Assembly (NCBI GenBank): GCA_036346405.1
Contig: CM070561.1
Location: forward strand, 5,396,834-5,460,833
DNA length: 64,000 bases
Direction of reading: 5' to 3'
Source of the DNA: Phyllostachys edulis
Taxonomy: Eukaryota > Streptophyta > Magnoliopsida > Poales > Poaceae
This document shows, one piece after another, positions 46,544-57,272 of this stretch. Below the pieces are notes generated by a model, which saw only the letters and a list, made by a program, of their open reading frames with translations, ran no database searches and was not told the origin of the DNA. The translations under genes and the position numbers were made by a program. Every line of letters starts with the position of its first letter. The first letter of the stretch is position 1.

Positions 46544-48052
46544 TCATATCTCATAGTCGAAATATGCAGCAATAGCTAGAATGATCCGAACAGATTCAAG
46601 CATCGCTACCGGTGAGAAAGTCTCATCGTAGTCAACTCCTTGAACTTGTCGAAAACCTTTTGCGACTAGCCGAGCCTTATGAATGTGAACATTTCCATCC
46701 ATATCAATCTTTCTTTTATAGATCCATTTGCACTCAATGGTTTTAACACCATCAAGTGGATCGAGCAGATTCCAAACCTGATTTTCTCTCATGGAGTCTA
46801 TCTCGGATTTCATGGCTCCAAGCCATTTCTCAGAGTCTGGGTCCATCATCGCTTCCTCATAAGTCTTAGGCTCATCATTATTCAATAATAAAACGACATG
46901 CTCATACCTTGTAGGCAATTGATGTGGCCTTTTAGATCTACGTGGGGCTGGTGCCTCATCTACAGGTTCAACAACATTGTGTTCATCCTGTAGAGGTTCA
47001 GTAGGAGTTGAAACACTTTCAGATATTTCCCGAATTTCTTCGAGTTGCACCTTTCTCCCATTGACTCCTTTTGAAAGAAACTCTTTCTCCAAAAAGACAC
47101 TATTTTGGGCAACAAAAACTTTGTCTTCTTCTTGGTTGTAGAAATAATATCCTTTGGTTTCCCTAGAATATCCTATAAAGAAGCATTTATCTGATTTGGG
47201 TGCGAGTTTGTCAGACGTCAAACGTTTAACATAGACATCACAACCCCATATCCTTAGAAAAGACAAACTAGGACTCTTCCCAGTCCACATCTCATATGGT
47301 GTCTTATCTACTGATTTAGATGGTACCTGATTCAAAATGTAAGCGGCAGTTTCTAGAGTATAACCCCAAAAATACAATGGCAGATCTGATTGGCTCATCA
47401 TTGATCGAACCATGTCCAAAAAGGTCCTATTACGCCGCTCGGACACCCCATTCCATTGTGGAGTGCCCGGTGGTGTAAGCTGTGGAACAATTCCACATTG
47501 TTTTAAATGATTACCAAACTCATGGCTCAAAAACTTACCTCCACGATTAGACCATAAAGATTTGATTGTCTTGCCAAGTTGATTCTGTACCTCATTCTGG
47601 AACTCCTTGAACTTTTCAAAGGATTCCGACTTGTGCCTCATCAAGTAGATATATCCATATCTACTATAGTCATCGGTGAAAGTAATTAAGTACTGAAAAC
47701 CACCTCTAGCTATCGTACTCATTGGTCCACACACATCAGTATGTATGAGTGCCAACTGGTCGGACGCCCTTTCACTCCGACCAGTGAAAGGTGTCTTGGT
47801 CATCTTTCCGACCAGGCAAGACTCGCATGTTTCAAATGATTCCAAATCAAATGAGTTTAGAATTCCATCATCATGGAGCTTTTTCATGCGTTTTTCACTT
47901 ATGTGACCTAAACGACAATGCCAAATGAAAGTGGAATTCGTTTCATTAGGCCGAAGCCTTTTCGCATTAATATTATAGATGGACGCATAAACAAGATTTA
48001 AGATAAACAACCCATTCAAAACAGGTGCATAGCCATAAAACACTTCATTCAA
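46544..48052 (-). CDS. Copia-2 pol, GAG-pre-integrase, integrase and RT N-terminal part
   Basis: Open frame of 502 codons. It starts in the linker after the protease. Order: GAG-pre-integrase with a HHCC zinc site (FIWHCRLGHISEKRM ... CESCLVG); integrase core (IHTDVCGPM ... ERRNRT); then the start of RT (MKSEIDSMRENQVWNLLD, GVDYDETFSPVAMLESVR). In the integrase the second catalytic Asp, normally S-D-R-G-G-E-Y, reads SNRGGKF, so the DDE triad is broken. It ends at a TGA in what should be a Trp codon. Confidence 0.9.
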   Translation of the reverse strand: MNEVFYGYAPVLNGLFILNLVYASIYNINAKRLRPNETNSTFIWHCRLGHISEKRMKKLHDDGILNSFDLESFETCESCLVGKMTKTPFTGRSERASDQLALIHTDVCGPMSTIARGGFQYLITFTDDYSRYGYIYLMRHKSESFEKFKEFQNEVQNQLGKTIKSLWSNRGGKFLSHEFGNHLKQCGIVPQLTPPGTPQWNGVSERRNRTFLDMVRSMMSQSDLPLYFWGYTLETAAYILNQVPSKSVDKTPYEMWTGKSPSLSFLRIWGCDVYVKRLTSDKLAPKSDKCFFIGYSRETKGYYFYNQEEDKVFVAQNSVFLEKEFLSKGVNGRKVQLEEIREISESVSTPTEPLQDEHNVVEPVDEAPAPRRSKRPHQLPTRYEHVVLLLNNDEPKTYEEAMMDPDSEKWLGAMKSEIDSMRENQVWNLLDPLDGVKTIECKWIYKRKIDMDGNVHIHKARLVAKGFRQVQGVDYDETFSPVAMLESVRIILAIAAYFDYEI

Positions 48053-48304
48053 AAATATAGAACAACCATTGTTCTCAATAATGAATTATAACCCTCTCGC
48101 CATCAAACATGAGGCGAGATAATGTTTCTACTAATGGTGGAGCGTAATAACAATTATTCAATTCCATAATAAATCACGAAGGCGAAGTAATGGCAAAGTC
48201 CCGACGGCTAATGCAAAGACAACTCTTGCTTTATTCCCGACGCGAAGATCCATCTCGCCCTTTGTAATTCTCCTACTCCTTGTTAGACTTTGCATCGAAT
48301 TGCA
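48053..48304 (-). pseudogene. Copia-2 protease remainder
   Basis: Minus-strand frame ICNSMQSLTRSRRITKGEMDLRVGNKARV and ALAVGTLPL. It continues the protease after the solo LTR interruption. Small frame changes separate it from the integrase frame starting at 48052. Confidence 0.8.
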
Positions 48305-48308
48305 GATA

Positions 48309-50563
48309 TGTAACACCCCAGCCCAACTAGAGCCTGGAATGCTACTAATTAAATATAATAACAATTTAAACACAGGGCATAGTTCTAATTTTAATGAGAA
48401 CCTCCTTTGTATAACTAAGTATCTAGGAGGTTCCAACATTTGCATATATCCTAATCAATATCTCAACATTCAAAATTCATTCAAGCATCCAAGATAATCT
48501 ATTCAGGTAAAGCATTATCAAGCATAATCAAAATTTACTACTCATTATTACAAATAATCCAAAACATTCATCCATAGCCATGAATTAATCCTCAACAGTT
48601 TGCTATTATTAGAGTGTGATCTAAATGATATTCAGCATTTAAAGTGTGTGGTAGTAAGTGCATCCAAGCAACCCTACTCCCTCCCATGCATGTCGTTCTT
48701 GCAAGTGGTACCTAAAAATTCAGCAAAGCAAGAGTGAGCCTAAAGACTCAGCAAGTATCAATAAAGAAACAATAACTCACAGTTATAACATCATCATACC
48801 ATAAGAAACATTACACTAAGACAACTCCCATGCTTATGTAATGCGAACATGCAATGCATCATTTTATCTTTATCTCTTTTCGCATTTTACCGGTAATGCG
48901 GGGTATACAACCATCGATGTATACCCTTGCCTGTGCCCTCTAGCACAGGGACCAAGAGCCTATACTCCATGAGTATAGGGACCATTGCCCATCATCTTCA
49001 TGATGGGGACCTCTATTCAATGCCCACATTCCACGAATGTGGGGACCATATGCCCGTCATTTACATGACGGGGACCTCAATCAGATATACTTGATCACCA
49101 CGTGACCAAGTCTCGTATCTTCAATATGCGTATGTACTATGACTCTATCTTTCATACATATGAATCAACAAGTACATACCAAAATTTCAGATCTCATATA
49201 GCATGTAAGGCATTAACAACATACATAGGTAATCTTTAGCCATAAACATGCATTCACCAAGTTTCATTCATATTCATCACACTATCATCCATGTATGGCT
49301 AATATGAGTAAAACGCAAGCAATCACATCAAACAATCATAATTATGCCACAATTAGGATACTTGCCTCAACCGTGCAGAAACGGTAGACGCGAAGAGGGC
49401 GCTGCCCCTGGGACCAAACCCTCACCTGAATATAATTATGAACCAAGCTAAGACAATCATACTGGACCCAAGACATAATTAATAGCTCAAACGAAAATGC
49501 CAAACTCTCAAGCGCCTTCCAACTTCCCACTACTAACAATCGATCTGTCCCCTCTGTGGACAGTCAACTTCTAAAATTCATAACTTTCACTACATTGGTC
49601 CAAATAAGGTGTTCTAGGACTTTCTGGAAAGGTAATTAAACTCCCCAACTAAACCTAGTTGAGGGTCCCTTCTGAATCGGTCATCTAATACCCCTACCAA
49701 GCCAATTTAAAATACATCAATTTCACGTCGGGTTCTCTGGACAGTACGCTAAAACCACCATAACGTTTGCTACGTGTGTCCAAATCTTGCGTTCTTTAGC
49801 TTTCTGGAAAGGTATGGAAATTACCTACATTTTTTGTTATATAAAGATCCTCTAATTTCGTCTTTAACTAATGGCTTAACCCAGATTTTCACAAACTGTC
49901 ATAATGCTGACAGATTAGCAGGACAGCGACACTAAAAAAAATCATAACTCGCAGACCGTAATTCGGATTTGGGTGTTCTTGGCGGCTACGGAAAGCTAAG
50001 AACATTTTCCAACTATCTCTAAGAGATGGGATCTACATATTCTGCCTCTAAGGACATAAAAACTGCCGTTCAATCTTCTGGACAGAACGCAATCTAACAG
50101 CAATTGACAATCGATCTACTAAACGAATTCATAAACGCGTCTAATACAAAACATACAGCGGGGGGGAATCTTCGTTACCCTTGAAGAATGCAGGAAGACG
50201 ATGAACTACACCTAAGAGAAGATCCTCTCCCTCTTCTCTTTCACCCTTCTTCCCCTTCCTCTTCTTCTTCTTTTTGGCCGGGCAATCACCCGGGTCCTCC
50301 ACTTGGCCGGTAGCAACAAGGATCTTCTTCACCGGTAGCGGGGGAGGAGATGCACTGTAGCAAGACACTGTAGCGGCGGCGGTACTGTAGCTACAGTACG
50401 GACTAGGGTTTCCCCCCTCCTTTTATTGGTGGCCGGCTCCTCATGGGCCTCCTAGGCCAAAGCTTGAGGCCCAAGTTGCCGAAGAACTACAGAAACCCCA
50501 TTTTTCTTATGTCTAATTTCTCTTTTGAATGTTTTCTTTCTTAGAATAAATCGTAGTATTACA
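48309..50563. mobile_element. Solo LTR (TGTAACACC type) inside the copia-2 protease
   Basis: Plus-strand ends TGTAACACCCC and GTAGTATTACA, 2255 bp, flanked by a perfect 5-bp duplication AGATA (48304-48308 and 50564-50568). Removing it rejoins the copia-2 protease frame (S-V-A-H-I to C-N-S). No coding sequence. The TGTAACACC end suggests a gypsy LTR but the family is not established. It contains the hairpin array at 48881-49072 and a perfect 18-bp palindrome (50382-50399). Confidence 0.9.
48881..49072. repeat. Array of seven short hairpins in the solo LTR
   Basis: Seven consecutive inverted repeats. Arms start at 48881 (CGCAT), 48901 (GGGTATACA), 48930 (CCTGTGC), 48959 (CCTATACTC), 48988 (CCCATCAT), 49023 (CCCACATTC) and 49053 (CCCGTCAT). 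Each pairs perfectly with a matching arm after a loop of 3-10 bases. The spacing of the last six is 29-35 bp. The last five stems are each followed directly by GGGACC (the leading G bases belong to the stem). Stem sequences differ from one hairpin to the next while pairing is kept. Confidence 0.85.
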
Positions 50564-51410
50564 AGATATGAGCAACCGATTCGGTATCAAATACCCATGA
50601 GTTAACAGAAGAGTCAGCAAGAAAAACATCTATAACATTAATACATGTAGTGGAAGTTTTAGTCCCACCATTTCTTTTCTGATCAGCTAGGTATTTCTTG
50701 CGGTTCCTCTTCCAATGGCCTAGCTCTTTGCAGTAAAAGTATTCATTCTCTTGAGTCGGGCCGGACTTAGTCTTGGGCTTAGGCTTATTAGTTTTGATCT
50801 CATCTGAAACTTTAGCCTTACCCTTTTTCTTGACCCAAGTCTTAGCCTTCTTCTTGAAGCTTGTACTCTTTTGCACCATCATCACATGATTGTTGCTTTT
50901 CTTAATGCCGCCCTCTGTTGTCTTAAGCATCATATGCAGTTCGGTGAGATTCTTGTCTAATCCGTTCATGTGGAAGTTCAAAATGAACTGCCCATAGCTT
51001 TCAGGAAGCAAAGCAAGAATCAAATCTGTAGTCAACTTTTGGCTAAGTGAAAAACCAAGTTTTTCCAAGCTCTGTGTGTAACCAACCATTTTGATTACAT
51101 GAGGGCTCACTGGACCTCCCTCAGCTAGCTTACATCCAAACAAGTTCTTTGAGATCTCAAATCTCTCAGTTCTTGCTTGTGTCTCAAACATGCCTTTGGC
51201 GCTATGATCATATCGTGAGCCTCTATGTTCTCAAAGCGCTTCGAAGGTTTGAGTTCATAGCGACAAGCATGAGACAGACTAACATCAAGGGACTCATCAC
51301 ATGCCTTTTTATAGGCGGTTTTAAGAGCAAAGCAATGACATTCTCTGAGGCACATCTGGAATTGGTTCCTCTAGAACATGTTCCTTTTATCTTGCCTAAG
51401 AACAATTCTT
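50564..51410 (-). pseudogene. Copia-2 gag and protease start
   Basis: On the minus strand the frame begins near 51360, in more than one frame (YKKACDESLDVS, FENIEAHDMI), showing a frameshift around 51190-51220. It then runs open for 210 codons from 51191 (FGCKLAEGGPVSPHVIKMVG, MNGLDKNLTELHMMLKTTE). The CCHC zinc knuckle is damaged: it reads YFYCKELGHWKRNRK, lacking the first and last Cys. The protease active site reads VFDTESVAHI where D-T-G is expected. The remainder of the protease, on the far side of the solo LTR, is at 48053-48304. Confidence 0.85.
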
Positions 51411-52918
51411 AGGTTGTGGGACCAATCCATAAAATTTGTTCCATTCAGTTTTTCTTTTCAAGTATCGAGCGTAAAGCAAAACTAGATGTAGGTACAAATA
51501 GATTGGTGCCATGATCTACAACATAAATTATGCAAAACTAAGACATATGTTCAAGAAAAGTAACTTCTATTAAACAATTTTAATAAAGATACTCCCACTA
51601 AATACCATATCCCTCTTATGACTTTTTAGTGATTCAAGATCCAAAATCATTTAATCTACTAGTGAGCTATGGCATCACTGCTAGAAGATTAGTGAAAATG
51701 GTAAGCAACCCTTTGCTAATCATATCTCTATATGACTCTTGTTGTTGGGCAGCATCTTTATGCTTCGGCACCCAACCCTTATGCCCCAAGGTCCACAACT
51801 ATTATGATAACCTTGTTAAGTTAAACCAATGCTTAGCGTGTAAGTGTCTGATACAAACCCATCTAGTCAAGGATTGTTAATGGCATTCTGCTATGGCAAG
51901 ACCTACCATTAAAATATATGACTTTGGATGGTGTAGCATTTGGGAGGGCATCAATTTAACCTAATATTATGTGAGGGATTTTTACTTCTACCATGTTAAA
52001 AGCATTAAAAGCAAAAACATGTATAAAATAAATGAACAGGAATATAAAGCCATTCACAGACAATCAAATTGCATTGTGATATAGTATGACCCTTCTCCAT
52101 GGTGATCTCCATCGCCATGTATCCTGTTCGTCGTGTCTCCAAGTGGTTGACTCCTCCAAGCACTCCCACTAAATCATTACTCCTAATCGCACTAGTAATG
52201 AATCACAAGGAGTAAAGAAGCATCACAAGTCGACACGCAGGCCGTTATACAAAGATTATACAGCCTTTGGGCTGTAGTAAGCACGACACGCAGGTCATGA
52301 ACATTAAATACATACATGCATCTCATACATGAACCATTATGGGTTATACTATTCACATCAATCCCTGCAAACACAAGTTATGCACAAAATCCAATTCTAT
52401 CGGACAACATGAGCACACACTACCTATAGCGATGACGAATACCCAAAGACGGCGGTCCCACTAGCCGGTCGTGGCAAGGGTTCAAAGGCGGCGCCCTCAT
52501 TGGTCGAGGCAAGGCGCTCAATTTTTTTCCGAAACATGAATTTTATTCACGCAACCGAGCCTTGGAAATCATCGGATTAATCAAATTAACCCTATTCCGA
52601 ACCAATCCGATCAATGCCTTAATCGACCACACATCTGCGGCATACTCCGATGGCGAATTCAACCAGTAGGAGTGATATGCGATGCCGTCGTGAACAAGTG
52701 CAATAAACTATCTGGTCCTCATAAGCTCATACCTCCTCGAGACCCATCTACTACCACCGAAAACTGATCGATCTTATCGGCCAGGGTCTAGATCGTTCCA
52801 TCTATATGAACCGATCTAGGTTATCGAACGACGATAATAGATCCAATCTACTACTACCACATATCAAGTATATGCGATCGATCCGGATCAAAAACTACGC
52901 AGATGGCTCGATACCCTT
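51411..52918 (-). other. Copia-2 leader between 5' LTR and gag
   Basis: About 1.5 kb with no recognised coding sequence, normal for long-leader copia elements. On the minus strand GGGTATCGAGCC next to the LTR (52902-52917 region) resembles the initiator-tRNA-Met primer site TGGTATCAGAGC. Confidence 0.6.
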
Positions 52919-54519
52919 TGTTGGGTCACGGGTAGGCTACGATAGCTACAAAAAAAAATTCTACCACGTAAACCAGGAAGCCAAGCAAGTAGATGATCAT
53001 AGATCGTTACCACCAGACGCGTAGAGCAGCGGAAGAAGGGTTGGAGCAGCCTGGTCCAACGAAGAGCGCATCGATGTAGTGGTCGTAGTCGATCGTCCAA
53101 CGTCCAGCAAGTCGATGCAGTGGTCGTAGTCGATCGTCCAGCGTCCTCTCGAGTCGATCGTCTCCTCCAGCAACCTCTGTAGTTCCTTGTGAAGGTCGCG
53201 GATCGTCCTCAAGCGCAACAATCGTAGTAGCACCTCTATGGTATCCACACGTCCAGGGCATGAACAACCATACGCCGGTGTGCTAGCACCAAGTCGCACG
53301 GCAGAGCTCTCAGGAAGATGGTGGCTAGGGTTTCGATGGTTTTTCACGTGTACCTCCCAATAGCCTCATGCATCTCCTTATATAGTGCTCGTGAAGGATC
53401 CTATCCGAACACATTTACGAATCGTATTCGTACTGGTTTGTTCCAACCCGTTAAGTGTGTGACCCTGTAGGTTCATGCGTAATCGGTTGTGACTCAGAAA
53501 CCCTTTCCGATCACTAGTCGTAGCGGCTCCTAGCAGAACATAGCGATTCCCGAATACAAACAAATTATATCGGACGAACCTTAATGCAATATGATCTACG
53601 ATCAGGTCCTCATCACTTACGACTAGGTCCCATCTCTATCGACCGGTTCAAGCATGTGGTCACGACGATTCGTAACTCCTTACGACCGAGTTACGACTAC
53701 TCTGGATTATGTTCGACCGATTTACGACCAGCTCGTATCTCCATACGACCAAATGCAGAATCGTCGAACTAAGCGACCTACTCGTGTATACTCCCTTTGC
53801 CTCACGATGTGCGGTTGAACTCCGGTGAGATGTTGTGTCATCCATGGATCTGTTCAATTCTTTCTCGTCGAGTGTCGATAACTTTACGTGGTGAACACTT
53901 CGACTACTAGTGGCATGGCCATGCACTTTCTTTATCCGATCACAACGAGGGGCCCGAGACATCTCTCTGTTATGTTAGGAGGGCAAATCCATATCCGACT
54001 ACCACATTCCTCTCTATATTTCACAAAGATACCCAAAGCTACCTTTATAACTACCCGATTCACGGTGTAGCGTTTGGCAACCCCTAAGAGTGTTATTACA
54101 CATGTAGGAAACCATACTGATCTCAGGTCTAAGGATTATACATCATCATTGCTTGAGACCAACTAACGACACATAGAATCATAACAATCTCAATAATGTC
54201 TCAAGGTGGGTCTTATCCAACAACATGTTCTCTAACATGTGTCCATATCATTGGTTTGATATCTCTATATCTATGAATCGTGAAACATAGTTATCAACCA
54301 ATACATATGCTAGTCTATTCATATGTGTCCTCATATGTTTCCGACCAGGATCGTATAAGAATAATTATTGCAGAAATAAAGAGTTTCACAACCAAGTCAC
54401 ATACTTGGTAATAAATATTAACAATATTATTCTTGAAACAAGATAACACATTATCCAATATAATGAACATAATGAAATATAATCATCTCTATGATTGCCT
54501 CTAGGGTATATTTCTAACA
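52919..54519 (-). repeat. Copia-2 5' LTR
   Basis: 1601 bp. TGTTGGGTCACGG to TTTCTAACA. It pairs with 43690-45278, with which it shares nearly all sequence. A minus-strand TATA box lies near 53373. Confidence 0.92.
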
Positions 54520-54524
54520 CATAC

Positions 54525-55744
54525 AACTATACAAAGTAGTCATCGACGAGCTCTGCCGGGAGAATGAGCTCACCAAGGCCAAGGATGTCCTGGAGGCTGG
54601 AGCTGATGCTGCAGCCCCAATGTGGCCATGACAAGGTTGATGATGAAATCAGTACTAGGATATACAGTATGTTTCTTGGGGCACTGCGTGTTTTGGACAA
54701 CCTAAGCAGCTCGACGTGCTCGTGTCCATGCTTCAGGGGGAATGCAGGCCTGATGTGATCACCATGAACACGGTCATCCATGGCTTCTGCAAAGTTGGGA
54801 GGGCCCATGAGGCCAGGAGGATCGTGGACGACAAGCTGAACGATCGTGGACGACATGCTGAACGGCAAGTTCTGTGCTCTTAACGTTGTCACCTTCACCA
54901 CCCTCGTATCCGGATACCTGGATGTAGGTGAGCAGGCAGAAGCCCTCCACGTGCTGTGCACTTTGACGCCCAAGCGGCAGTGCTCCCCTAGTGTTGTCAC
55001 TTACAATTGTGTGCTCAAGGGACTGTTCTGCCTGGGGCTAGTTGACAGAGCAATGCAGGTCATCACGAAATGAAGTCAAATAACGTCAGTGCTGACTCTG
55101 CGACTCACACTGTGGTGATCAAAGGGCTGTGCGACGCAGCGCAACTCAAGAAGGCAAAGGCATTCTGGGACAATGTAGTCTGGCCATCAGGGATGCATGA
55201 TGATTATGTGTACAGTGCAATCTTCAGACGCCTCTGCAAACAGGGGAAACTGGAACAGGCATGCGATTTCCTGTATGAGTTGGTAGACTGTGGGGTTGCT
55301 CCCAGTATCGTGTGCTACAACATACTCGTCGACACTGCTTGCAAGCAGGGATTAAAGAAGCTAGCGTATCAGTTGGTGAAGGAGATGAGAAGGAATGGCC
55401 TGTCACCGGATGCTGTTACTTGGAGGATTCTTGACAAGTTGCATCTTTTTTGCAGGGAAGAACAAGAGGAGCACCAGCTCACCGTTCTTGCTGTGGATCT
55501 AAGTGCTGCAGATGACAGAGTGGAGCCTCCCGTCTCAACTGAAAATGAGATGCATTCATTGTCATCGTCATCATCAGAAATTGTGTGTGAAGCGTATGAG
55601 AATAACAGCAAAGCGAAGATTGAAGAGGAGGTTGGCTACTCACCAGAAATGACTGAGGATCCACCGGATCGTTCTGAATCATCCAAGGGTGATATAACCA
55701 GGGAAGATGGTCTGAACAAGCCAGAAAAGCAACCTTTAAAATGA
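54525..55744 (+). pseudogene. PPR protein gene, 3' part
   Basis: Resumes right after copia-2 with YKVVIDELCRENELTKAKD and continues through about seven PPR motifs, for example TMNTVIHGFCKVGRAHEARR, TFTTLVSGYLDVGEQAEAL and TYNCVLKGLFCLGLVDRAMQ. The C-terminus, from 55080 on, is one open frame ending in an acidic, serine-rich tail. Several frameshifts break the rest: near 54525, 54592, 54700, a 22-bp tandem duplication at 54822-54865, and 55070. They would each prevent translation even without copia-2, so the gene is dead. Base composition and repeats are those of an ordinary nuclear P-class PPR gene. Confidence 0.87.
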
Positions 55745-55747
55745 GAA

Positions 55748-57272
55748 CCACTGTCTACAGTAGCCATAAAGGTTTTTGGGCTGCTGTACAACTAATGTTG
55801 CTGTATTTCCTCTGGAGACTAGTTAGGAGGGCAACAGATTCCCAGAACTGAAATGCTTCAGTCAGATTGTAGATTAGCAGTGTTGATGACAACGGAGGGT
55901 GGACACAACTCTCGACGTATGGCACTCGAGCCATTTCAAATAATACGACTGGAGCTTGCTTGACATAACCAATCTAATTCTAATTTGTACAGAATAATTT
56001 CAGGTGTACTGCGGAAAAATGTCAAAACTTGTTGATAATAAATCTGATCTTGTATCTCCGCTCACCCACTAACCGGAATCCATATTTTTCAGAAACTTTT
56101 GGGGGAATAAAAAACACTTCAGATAAGGGTCTGGCTCTTGTCATCAGCACTCGGCCCTAAGCTTGTAAACCTCAGGCTCACTGCCGTCCGCAGCCAGGCA
56201 TCGCACTGGATACCCATGTTTGTGTCTTACTTTTCTCGTGCTTGCAAGCAATTATCTGAAGGGAATTGTTTGCGGAAGTGCACACGAAATGTTTCCATTA
56301 ACTTTAACCTTAACCTATGTGGTTGTAGATTGTACCAACTTTTTTTTATATAATCTTCTTCTGGTTACCCATGATGAAGTTTTGACTTAAATGTCACTGC
56401 TTCACGATAGAATAGTAAAAATAGTTCATTCACGGATAAATTAACAAAAATAGCACCGCGGATGTACTGGACAGACGACACATGCCTCCTGCCACGTCCC
56501 CACCATCTGGACCCCTGCCACACCCTCACCGTGTGGACAGTATTTTTACCGCGCTGCATAAACAGTGTACAAACAGTGTTCGACGTGGCAGGTGGATAAA
56601 CAGTGTACAAACAGTGCTCGACGTGGCAGGTGGATCCGGACGGTAGGGGTGTGACAAGGAGCACGTGTTACCTGTTATGCACGTCCGTGATTCCATTTTT
56701 GCTAACTCGCTCGTGAAGAGACTATTTTTGCCAATTCATGATAGGCCTACTCTAAGACGTACAACACGTTACATTCATTCGGGATGTCATCCGTGCTAAT
56801 TGCATCCAAACATGCTCGTAAAGAACTTATCAACAGCACTTATGAATTCTTCAAGGGGTTGTGGCCGTGCGGGGGACTGAGCTTCAGAATCCAGGAATGA
56901 ACTCCGGCCAACACTGGTGTGGCGACTAGAGAGTGCATTGAGCAGTATGACAATACTTGAGACACGCCGGAATAAGGTGAGTAAAATGAAGGCAGGACTT
57001 AACACAATTTTCACACAAATGGAGTGAAGCAGCACCACTTTACACACCAATTCGAGTAAAAACAAAAAAAAATCTTGATAATACTTTTCTAGGTTCACAA
57101 CATAACTTGAGTATAGAGGCAGTTGGCACTCAGCTGTGGCGACCAAATATAAGGATTCTTGAAATTAACCATCCAATTCACCACAGCACAACGTAAGATA
57201 AGTGAATAACTAGAGGTACTCAGATCAAGTATCAAAATACAACAAGTTCAAAACTAATACGTGCAATGAACT
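55748..57272. other. Intergenic, with a small inverted-repeat element
   Basis: Downstream of the PPR gene. No coding sequence seen. About 56412-56735 is a separate inverted-repeat unit, described in its own entry. The last 100 bases should include the 3' untranslated region of RPL22. Confidence 0.5.
56412..56735. mobile_element. Candidate small inverted-repeat transposon
   Basis: The left end GTAAAAATAGTTCATTCACG and the reverse complement of the right end GCAAAAATAGTCTCTTCACG align for about 50 bp, through CAAAAATRG and CACGGAYGTRC-like blocks. The interior has a direct repeat of about 36 bp (AAACAGTGTACAAACAGTG then YTCGACGTGGCAGGTGGAT, at about 56569 and 56605). No clear target duplication was found, so the superfamily is open; long terminal inverted repeats would suit a Mutator-like element. 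Confidence 0.55.

Larger units (their letters stand above)
43690..54519 (-). mobile_element. Copia-2: complete Ty1/copia retrotransposon in the PPR gene
   Basis: LTRs at 43690-45278 and 52919-54519 (about 1.6 kb each, TGTTGG...CYAACA), with a perfect 5-bp target duplication CATAC (43685-43689 and 54520-54524). Coding frames run on the minus strand: gag at about 51400-50560, then protease, integrase, RT and RNase H down to 45299. On that strand the primer-site-like GGGTATCGAGCC follows the 5' LTR and the purine tract AGTGGGAGGC precedes the 3' LTR. Frames are far better preserved than in the other elements, so it is among the younger insertions. Protein motifs suggest a Tork/Angela-type element. 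Confidence 0.94.

Noticed and set aside
48881..49072. CRISPR-like array
   Set aside because: The units are individual hairpins with differing stems and no conserved repeat separated by unique spacers, in a plant LTR.
55224..55751. Minus-strand ORFs of 60-90 codons
   Set aside because: Antisense to the well-recognised PPR C-terminal frame.
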